Of a stretch of 64,000 bases of DNA, positions 58,876 through 64,000 are shown piece by piece. The position numbers were made by a program, and so were the translations under genes. Origin of the DNA: Prochlorococcus sp. AG-355-K03 (GTDB taxonomy: Bacteria > Cyanobacteriota > Cyanobacteriia > PCC-6307 > Cyanobiaceae); assembly GCA_003278685.1 (NCBI GenBank), contig QCDS01000001.1, positions 186,001-250,000 of the forward strand. The letters are read 5' to 3'. The notes under the pieces are model-generated. The model did not search any database, was not told the DNA's origin, and saw nothing but the letters and a program-made list of their open reading frames with translations. Positions within the stretch are counted from its first letter, which is position 1. Each line of letters starts with the position of its first letter.

Positions 58876-59046
58876 TTAATAATGAAAAAAGGGAACATCC
58901 TCAACTTGTCTTGGAGCATAATCGCAAATACCGAATTGCATACATTCCATTTGAGCATCAGTTAGTTTTCTCTCAATTGATAACGAATCAAACAAACTAC
59001 CAAATACATGTTGAATTTTATTTTTAATTAGATTTAGGTAAGTCAT
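58876..59046 (-). CDS. Microprotein, 56 aa, minus strand
   Basis: This ATG-initiated ORF encodes a 56-residue protein with two predicted helices. The C-terminal half, RKLTDAQMECMQFGICDYAP, has a makeup (Met, Cys, Gln, Asp, Pro) unlikely from random AT-rich DNA. An overlapping plus-strand frame at 58830-59027 exists but reads less like protein and starts with TTG inside the previous gene. No strong ribosome binding site is visible. The function is unknown. Confidence 0.5.
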   Translation of the reverse strand: MTYLNLIKNKIQHVFGSLFDSLSIERKLTDAQMECMQFGICDYAPRQVEDVPFFHY

Positions 59047-59232
59047 AATTAACCCACTTTTAGAAATTATTTAGTATGAGTTATACACAAGAATCAAGAG
59101 TTGTAATACCTAAAAAATAAACTATAAATTAATCTGTTTTAAATATTTCACTATATTCACAATCAGTATTTTTGCTCTAGGAAATTTCAATAAGCACCTC
59201 TATGTTGGATCAACTGATTGAGGGATAATTAC

Positions 59233-59340
59233 ATGAGTACGTTCAAAACGAAATACTTTAAAAACACAAAAAAGATCAATAACACTCTTTGGTTGGATAA
59301 ATTAATTAATCAACTTGAAAAAAAATCAAAGGGAGTTTGA
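59233..59340 (+). CDS. Microprotein family member A, 35 aa
   Basis: The ATG-initiated ORF gives a basic 35-residue peptide that begins MSTFKTKYFK and contains NNTLWLDKLINQLEKK. The product at 60143-60259 shares MST-x-K and NNT-x-WLD-x-LIN-x2-E, so two copies of one family lie within 1 kb. The shared part would form a short amphipathic helix. GAGGG lies about 12 bases before the ATG. The next gene starts 2 bases after the stop. Confidence 0.6.
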   Translation: MSTFKTKYFKNTKKINNTLWLDKLINQLEKKSKGV

Positions 59341-59342
59341 TC

Positions 59343-59507
59343 ATGAATACATTTAGAAATAAACAATTCAAAAATGAATTAGATCCCAAGTATGCCTTCT
59401 ATGATTGTCTTCGTAGTTGCGAAATTAAGCGTAATACTGAAAAGTCTCTAGAAGAATGCGTCGAAAATTGTGAACCTAGATTATTACCAGAGAATCTTGA
59501 TGGCTAA
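59343..59507 (+). CDS. Twin CX3C microprotein, 54 aa
   Basis: This 54-residue protein has four cysteines in two CX3C pairs: C22/C26 (DCLRSCE) and C39/C43 (ECVENCE), separated by 12 residues. In a helical hairpin these would face each other, forming two disulfides or a metal site. The N-terminus MNTFRNKQFKN resembles the start of the preceding peptide. Its start lies 2 bases after that gene, and GGGAG in its end serves as ribosome binding site. The function is unknown. Confidence 0.65.
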   Translation: MNTFRNKQFKNELDPKYAFYDCLRSCEIKRNTEKSLEECVENCEPRLLPENLDG

Positions 59508-59584
59508 AAATAGGAATTTAAACTCTATTCAATAACTATTTTGACCTTATAGAGTTTTTATATAGATTTAAGGAGGGTAATCTT

Positions 59585-59743
59585 ATGACCAACCTCGCAA
59601 TTGAGCTACTTCTTCTAATTATAATTTTAGTTAATTTTGGAGCGATCCTTACCGCTAAAATTTATTCACAATCACTAAAAGAAATTCAACGTAAGAGAAT
59701 ATTTTGTAGAGAATCTATAAGTAACCCATATTGTGTTTTTTGA
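59585..59743 (+). CDS. Single-pass membrane microprotein, 52 aa
   Basis: The ATG is preceded by AAGGAGG at a good distance, one of the strongest ribosome binding sites in the window. The product has one membrane helix at residues 4-24 and a basic tail with two cysteines (C41, C50). I recognise no family. An 8-bp hairpin follows at 59763-59784. Confidence 0.65.
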   Translation: MTNLAIELLLLIIILVNFGAILTAKIYSQSLKEIQRKRIFCRESISNPYCVF

Positions 59744-59762
59744 TAAATTAATTCCAAACTAA

Positions 59763-59784
59763 TAGATCTCAAACTAGAGATCTA
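59763..59784. terminator. Palindromic hairpin between convergent microprotein genes
   Basis: TAGATCTC and GAGATCTA form a perfect 8-bp stem with a 6-base loop. It lies between the stop of the plus-strand gene at 59743 and the stop of the minus-strand gene at 59811. No long T-run follows on either strand, so it may act as a weak terminator or an RNA stabiliser. Confidence 0.4.
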
Positions 59785-59810
59785 ATATTAAAAGTTAAAG
59801 TCCGCCAAAA

Positions 59811-59918
59811 CTAAAAATAAGGTGTATATGGTACTTCTGTTTTTAATGAATCTCCGTAGTAACTTTCAGCTGACTTTACCAAGATCCAATAAATGAAATT
59901 TAGAAATGATTTTTCCAT
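59811..59918 (-). CDS. Microprotein, 35 aa, minus strand
   Basis: An ATG-initiated ORF encodes a 35-residue peptide: FLNFIYWILVKSAESYYGD is an N-terminal hydrophobic part leading into a polar part, and the end is KTEVPYTPYF. The Ala, Glu, Gly, Asp, Val and Pro content is unlike random translation of AT-rich DNA. It is convergent with the gene at 59585. I see no strong ribosome binding site. The plus-strand frame here gives only a poor 22-residue peptide. Confidence 0.45.
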   Translation of the reverse strand: MEKSFLNFIYWILVKSAESYYGDSLKTEVPYTPYF

Positions 59919-60142
59919 AGGAATATCTATACCCTTTTCTTATTCAAATCAGAATTTAAAATAAAAACATCGTAGAAAATACTTAACTGAAGAGATTTAG
60001 ATTTTCTTAGTTAATTTGTGTTGGTTAGGTTTGAATGAAATGCTACTAAAGCTTGTCTTATCAACCGATTTGGTAATATTGCTTATTGATTCCTGTAATT
60101 TCAAAAGATATATTAAATGGACAATCTTAATAAAAGAAATTT

Positions 60143-60259
60143 ATGAGTACTCAAAAAAGTCAAAGCCATAAAAGACAAGAGCAAAATAATACAGAATGGT
60201 TAGATGAATTAATCAATAAAATTGAAAATATGAAAAATAAAATATCTAATACTTTTTAA
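60143..60259 (+). CDS. Microprotein family member B, 38 aa
   Basis: The product begins MSTQKSQSHKRQE and contains NNTEWLDELINKIENMKN. It is a diverged paralogue of the peptide at 59233-59340, sharing MST-x-K and NNT-x-WLD-x-LIN-x2-E. It is soluble, charged and likely helical. A plus-strand terminator lies 59 bases after the stop, so the gene may be a single transcript. Confidence 0.6.
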   Translation: MSTQKSQSHKRQEQNNTEWLDELINKIENMKNKISNTF

Positions 60260-60317
60260 CTAATTATTTCTTCTATCATTTATTCCGTTATTAAATATTT
60301 TAAATACTTTTGTAATT

Positions 60318-60334
60318 AAGCCGGCTGGCTTTTT
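60318..60334 (+). terminator. Terminator upstream of the guanidine hydrolase operon
   Basis: AAGCC-GGCT-GGCTT forms a 5-bp GC-rich stem with a 4-base loop, followed by T residues to 60334. It would end the transcript of the microprotein at 60143-60259 and isolate the following operon, which then needs its own promoter in 60335-60468. TTGACA at 60429-60434 is a possible -35 box there. Confidence 0.6.
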
Positions 60335-60468
60335 AATAGAGTTATGTATTTTATTTTTGCAAATATTTATTTAACAATGTTTAAATGAGAATCTTTTAAA
60401 GCAAGTTTATGGTTCATTTTTATTTTTATTGACAATATTGAAATAAGTGTAAAAAGAATTTTAAATTT

Positions 60469-61659
60469 GTGACTACTGAATCATCTAAAAATCAAGACTT
60501 TATAAGGAAGCATCCCAGTGAAGGAATGGATGCTTTAGAAAAAGAATCAAAATTACCTTTGAAAGGATGGGAAACTGAGGTTGCCCGAGCAAAGGAATAT
60601 GGTTTAGAAGGAGCAAAAAGTATTGTCGATAGAAATATATCTACATTTTCAAGAGGAGAATTACCCCATTTTGCAGGTATCAATACTTTCATGAAAGCTC
60701 CATATGTTGAAAATGTAAATGAAGTGGGAAATTATGATGTTGCGATCGTTGGTGTTCCTCATGATTCTGGAACTACTTATAGACCAGGGACAAGATTCGG
60801 ACCTCAAGGAATAAGAAAAATTTCTGCTCTTTATACTCCTTACAATTACGAAATGGGAGTGGATCTGAGAGAGCAGATATCTATTTGTGATGTAGGAGAT
60901 ATTTTTACAATTCCAGCTAATAATGAAAAAAGTTTTGATCAAATTTCAAAGGGGGTTGCTCATATTTTTGCTAGCGGTGCATTTCCAATTATTTTAGGTG
61001 GAGATCATTCAATAGGTTTTCCTACAGTTAGAGGAGTTTGTCGCCACTTAGGAGATAAAAAAGTAGGGATCATTCATTTTGATAGACATGTAGATACTCA
61101 AGAAATAGATTTAGATGAAAGAATGCATACCTGTCCATGGTTTCATGCAACTAATATGAAAAATGCACCTGCAAAAAATCTTGTTCAATTAGGAATTGGA
61201 GGTTGGCAAGTACCAAGAGAAGGAGTGAAAATTTGCAGGGAAAGAAGTACAAATGTTTTAACAGTTACTGATATTTGTGAAATGGGATTAAAAGAGGCCG
61301 CTGATTTTGCGATTGAAAAAGCTACGGATGGAACTGACTGTGTATATATTTCTTTTGATATTGATTGTATTGATGCTGGATTTGTCCCTGGAACTGGTTG
61401 GCCTGAACCTGGGGGTTTATTACCTCGAGAGGCATTAAAACTTTTGGAGTACATTATCAGAAAAGTTAATGTATGTGGAATTGAGCTTGTTGAGGTTTCG
61501 CCTCCATATGATGTAAGCGATATGACAGCTTTATTAGCTACTAGAGTTATTTGTGATTCAATTGCACATCTCGTAGTAAGTGCTCAGCTTCCAAGAAAAT
61601 CTAAACCAGAATGGATTTCAGATAAATGCAATATGTCAGTTGATCAAAAATGGAGATAG
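60469..61659 (+). CDS. gdmH: Ureohydrolase of guanidine hydrolase (GdmH) type
   Basis: The 396-residue enzyme belongs to the arginase/agmatinase superfamily. Dimetal ligands are H180 (GGDHS), D205/H207/D209 (FDRHVD) and D297/D299 (SFDIDCID). The substrate region reads PGTGWPEPGG, with W311 where agmatinases usually have Thr, and an N-terminal extension of about 80 residues precedes the domain. Both features and the following hypA/hypB-like and ABC transporter genes match the nickel-dependent guanidine hydrolase of Synechocystis (Sll1077), which splits guanidine into ammonia and urea. Agmatinase (SpeB) is the common database label but a worse fit. The start is GTG; no guanidine riboswitch is recognisable upstream. 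Confidence 0.85.
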   Translation: MTTESSKNQDFIRKHPSEGMDALEKESKLPLKGWETEVARAKEYGLEGAKSIVDRNISTFSRGELPHFAGINTFMKAPYVENVNEVGNYDVAIVGVPHDSGTTYRPGTRFGPQGIRKISALYTPYNYEMGVDLREQISICDVGDIFTIPANNEKSFDQISKGVAHIFASGAFPIILGGDHSIGFPTVRGVCRHLGDKKVGIIHFDRHVDTQEIDLDERMHTCPWFHATNMKNAPAKNLVQLGIGGWQVPREGVKICRERSTNVLTVTDICEMGLKEAADFAIEKATDGTDCVYISFDIDCIDAGFVPGTGWPEPGGLLPREALKLLEYIIRKVNVCGIELVEVSPPYDVSDMTALLATRVICDSIAHLVVSAQLPRKSKPEWISDKCNMSVDQKWR

Positions 61660-61665
61660 ATTTTC

Positions 61666-62022
61666 GTGCATGAAGTAGATATGACAAAATGCCTTATTCT
61701 TTCCATGGAAGAATGGGCAGAGAAAAAAAATAAAAAAAAAATAGTTGTTGAAAAGATTAATCTTAAGATTGGGGAATTTACTTGCGTAGAACCAATATCA
61801 TTAATTAATACTTTTAATGCTGCAGTATTGGGTTCTTGGTTAGATTCCTCTGAGATTACAATTGAGACAATACCTTTTGAAGGGAAATGCTCTAAATGCA
61901 ATAGATTATATTTTCCAAAGAAAGAGAATGGATATAAATCTCCATGTTGCAATTTTAATTTAGAGGAAATTATTAGTGGGAGGGAATTAAAAATCGCATC
62001 AATTGATTTTAAAGAAAAGTAG
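61666..62022 (+). CDS. HypA-like nickel chaperone
   Basis: The 118-residue protein starts MHEVDMTK; His2 and Glu3 are the nickel-binding residues of HypA. LKIGEFTCVEP is the conserved middle. The zinc site is altered: C75/C78 (CSKC) is normal, but the second pair reads SPCC, with Ser at the first position of the usual CPxC and cysteines at 94 and 95. The GTG start lies 6 bases after the hydrolase stop, so it is coupled. With no hydrogenase in sight its target is probably the hydrolase. Confidence 0.88.
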   Translation: MHEVDMTKCLILSMEEWAEKKNKKKIVVEKINLKIGEFTCVEPISLINTFNAAVLGSWLDSSEITIETIPFEGKCSKCNRLYFPKKENGYKSPCCNFNLEEIISGRELKIASIDFKEK

Positions 62023-62062
62023 AAATTTAATATCTAGAATAAAGACGTATTTTCAAACATAA

Positions 62063-62746
62063 ATGCATTTACCAATTTCAGACAAAATTGAATTAAATAT
62101 TCTTCATCAAAATAGTCATCAAGCTGAGAAAAATAAAATCAAGTTTAATAATTATAATTTGCTTTGCTTGAACATAATGAGTAGTCCTGGTGCAGGAAAA
62201 ACGAGATTACTTGAAATAACTTTAGAAGATCTTTCAAAAAAATTTCACAGTGCTGTTTTAGAGGGTGATATGACCACTAATCTTGATGCGGCAAGATTAG
62301 AAAAATTAAATATTCCAGTAGTACCAATTACAACTGGAAGAGCATGTCATCTCGATGCGAATATGGTTAGTGGAGGTTTGAAATTATTAGAAAAAAAAAT
62401 AAATCCTAATTTATTAGATATTTTGTTAGTGGAAAATGTAGGAAATTTAGTTTGTCCTGCAGAATTTGAGATTGGAGAACATTTTAAAGTTGCTCTTTTA
62501 AGTATTACCGAAGGTGAGGATAAACCTTTAAAATATCCAATAATGTTTAGAGAAGCAGATTTAATTTTGATAACTAAAGTTGATTTGTTACCCCATTTGA
62601 ATTTTGATATTAACGAATTAAAATCGAACATAGCTTCAACTAACCCTAAGGCAGATGTGATAGAAATTTCTTCGATAACCAAGTCTGGATTCGATTTATG
62701 GCAAGATTGGATTAGTAAAAAGATTCTGAAATTTAAAAATAATTAA
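62063..62746 (+). CDS. HypB-like nickel-insertion GTPase
   Basis: The 227-residue GTPase has the P-loop SPGAGKT at residues 41-47, the G-domain nickel/zinc site C95-H96 (GRACHLDA) and C131 (NLVCPAEFEIGE), and G4 as TKVD. It lacks the His-rich N-terminal stretch that stores nickel in some HypB proteins. GTP hydrolysis drives nickel delivery with HypA. Its position in this operon suggests service to the nickel-dependent hydrolase. Confidence 0.92.
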   Translation: MHLPISDKIELNILHQNSHQAEKNKIKFNNYNLLCLNIMSSPGAGKTRLLEITLEDLSKKFHSAVLEGDMTTNLDAARLEKLNIPVVPITTGRACHLDANMVSGGLKLLEKKINPNLLDILLVENVGNLVCPAEFEIGEHFKVALLSITEGEDKPLKYPIMFREADLILITKVDLLPHLNFDINELKSNIASTNPKADVIEISSITKSGFDLWQDWISKKILKFKNN

Positions 62747-62846
62747 TATTGATTAAGTAAGAGTAATCTCTTAAAAGTATCAGTCATTACAACTTTAGAT
62801 TTGCTTTTTCTTAAGTATTGATAAGAAGTAATATTTTTTTTCAAAA

Positions 62847-63845
62847 ATGTTTAAAAAATTGAGAGTTTTCTTTGCCTCTTTGCTTGCTCTAATATTAGCG
62901 ATTTCATTAAGTACACTATCAAGTCCTGCAGCTCCAAAAGGTGATCCAATCACTTTGGGATACAGTAACTGGGCAGGATGGTGGCCATGGGCGATAGCTG
63001 TTGATCAAAAAATGTTTGAAAAAAATGGAGTTAATGTTCAGATGAAATGGTTTGATGGATATGTCCAATCCATGGAAACTTTTGCTGCTGGTAAAATTGA
63101 TGGAAATTCACAGACTCTTAATGATACTATTTCGTTCTTGCCGGGAGAGAATGGAGGGGAAGTAGTTGTTTTAGTTAATGATAATTCTGCAGGGAATGAC
63201 CAAATAATTGCAGATAAATCAATTAAAAGTGTTGCTGATTTAAAAGGTAAAACAGTAGCAGTAGAAGAAGGTGTTGTAGATGATTTTTTACTTGTTTTAG
63301 CTCTCAATGATGTTGGATTAACTAGGGATGATGTCATTATTAAAGGTCTTCCAACTGATCAGGCTGCAACTGCATTCGCAGCAGGAAAAGTTGATGCAGT
63401 TGGTGCATTCCCTCCATTTACAGGAACTGCAATGAAGAGGCCTGGAGCAAGAGTTATTGCTAGTTCAAAAGAATATCCTGGTGCAATCCCTGATCTATTA
63501 GCTGTAAGCGGAGATTTGATTTCTGAAAGACCAGATGATGTTCAAAAAATTGTTAAAACATGGTGGGATGTAAGAGAATTCATGGAAAAAAATCCAAGAA
63601 AATCTGAAAAGATCATGGCAAAGCGAGCTGGGATCCCAACACGCGAATACAAACAATATAAAGGTGGAACTAGGTTCTTTTCTTTGGAAGAAAATTTAGA
63701 AGCTTTTAGTGATGGGTTCGGTATGAAATATATGCCTTATGCAGCGAAACAAATGGCAGACTTTATGGTAAAGGTAGGATTTATTCCTGAAAAACCAGAT
63801 ATGAGTAAATTATTTGACTCTTCGTTCGTTAAAAACATCAGTTAA
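62847..63845 (+). CDS. ABC transporter substrate-binding protein (NMT1/SsuA-like)
   Basis: The 332-residue protein has a signal peptide (hydrophobic core about residues 8-24, no lipobox Cys) and a type II periplasmic-binding fold of the NMT1/TauA/SsuA kind. TLGYSNWAGWWPWAIAVDQ near residue 37 has aromatic residues suited to binding a small cation. Synechocystis has a related transporter right after gdmH. Guanidine or a related nitrogen compound is the likely ligand, by inference. A hairpin follows at 63883. Confidence 0.85.
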   Translation: MFKKLRVFFASLLALILAISLSTLSSPAAPKGDPITLGYSNWAGWWPWAIAVDQKMFEKNGVNVQMKWFDGYVQSMETFAAGKIDGNSQTLNDTISFLPGENGGEVVVLVNDNSAGNDQIIADKSIKSVADLKGKTVAVEEGVVDDFLLVLALNDVGLTRDDVIIKGLPTDQAATAFAAGKVDAVGAFPPFTGTAMKRPGARVIASSKEYPGAIPDLLAVSGDLISERPDDVQKIVKTWWDVREFMEKNPRKSEKIMAKRAGIPTREYKQYKGGTRFFSLEENLEAFSDGFGMKYMPYAAKQMADFMVKVGFIPEKPDMSKLFDSSFVKNIS

Positions 63846-63861
63846 TTAATACAAAATTAAA

Positions 63862-64000
63862 ATGGTTAGTTCGAAATTAATCAAGAGGGATAAATATTTT
63901 TTATCCCTCTTTTCATTTGGTAGTGAACCGAAAAAATTAAATAAAATATTTCTTCAAATAGCCTCACTTTTGCTTCCACTTTTAATTTGGACATTAGTTT
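63862..64000 (+). CDS. ABC transporter permease, 5' end only
   Basis: An open frame from the ATG at 63862 runs to the window end: a basic, charged start and then a hydrophobic segment (IASLLLPLLIWTLV) that would be the first membrane helix. It follows the binding protein gene as the permease does in the Synechocystis cluster. Codons 8-18 overlap a strong terminator-like hairpin, so the true start may be further on. The rest lies outside the window. Confidence 0.7.
   Translation, partial: MVSSKLIKRDKYFLSLFSFGSEPKKLNKIFLQIASLLLPLLIWTLV
63883..63913 (+). terminator. Terminator-like hairpin inside the start of the permease gene
   Basis: AAGAGGGATAAA and TTTATCCCTCTT form a perfect 12-bp stem with a 5-base loop, followed by two more T residues. 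It lies 38 bases after the substrate-binding protein stop. It would cut or lower transcription into the permease, or protect the 3' end of the binding-protein mRNA, giving an excess of binding protein over permease. Confidence 0.7.

Noticed and set aside
58830-59027. Plus-strand open frame of 65 codons after the gene at 58534
   Set aside because: It starts with TTG inside the preceding gene in another frame, and its translation is less protein-like than the minus-strand frame opposite, which has an ATG.
60260-60468. Minus-strand open frame of about 32 codons (contains KKPAGLITKVFKIF)
   Set aside because: There is no ATG, GTG or TTG start, a stop lies just upstream, and the frame overlaps a plus-strand terminator. 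A run of this length is common by chance here.
60469-61659. Annotation as agmatinase for polyamine synthesis
   Set aside because: The superfamily is right, but the nickel chaperone and transporter neighbours, the N-terminal extension and Trp311 fit guanidine hydrolase better.

Overview
The window is AT-rich, tightly packed cyanobacterial chromosome. It fits a high-light-adapted Prochlorococcus or a very close relative. The evidence is the split RNA polymerase (rpoB, rpoC1, rpoC2), a high-light-inducible protein gene, ATP synthase with both b and b' subunits, PSRP-3/Ycf65, Ycf35, a BioK-type biotin operon and many ATGA-type gene overlaps. I recognise no tRNA, rRNA, CRISPR array, insertion sequence or phage module.

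Layout. Positions 1-9863 hold the end of a TatD nuclease gene and the rpoB-rpoC1-rpoC2 operon, followed by an HLIP gene, rlmN, a tiny membrane protein (perhaps NdhP), a HEAT-repeat protein, a DUF2997/Ycf35 pair and a ferredoxin plus aldo/keto reductase pair. Positions 14439-20520 carry rsmG, a J-domain protein and the minus-strand biotin operon bioF-bioK-bioC-bioD-bioA. Then come a Ski2-like helicase, fumC, purB and tlyA. A small gene lies upstream of glnB (PII) behind a candidate NtcA promoter. queF and cytochrome c maturation genes (ccs1, ccdA) follow, then ftsW. Positions 31964-37693 are the main ATP synthase operon; the beta and epsilon genes lie apart at 46009-47913. Between them are a 2Fe-2S ferredoxin gene, a DUF3326 gene, a minus-strand nadD/nadE/GTPase/CNNM operon and pepP. 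Then groES-groEL, secG, gpmI, pyrR, a divergent Hsp70, rpoZ and DUF1818.

From about 55 kb the character changes. Spacing loosens, genes become small and are often unknown, and microprotein genes appear on both strands (58.5-60.3 kb). Several are too short for ordinary ORF callers; two are paralogues of each other. Related minus-strand terminators recur through 56.4-58.3 kb.

The last 3.5 kb is the most interesting part. A ureohydrolase matching the Ni-dependent guanidine hydrolase (GdmH) type is followed by HypA-like and HypB-like nickel chaperones and an ABC transporter substrate-binding protein. A permease gene then begins and is cut by the window end. No hydrogenase gene is seen, so the chaperones probably serve the hydrolase. 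The whole reads as a nitrogen-scavenging module for guanidine or a similar compound. A strong terminator-like hairpin sits inside the first codons of the permease gene.
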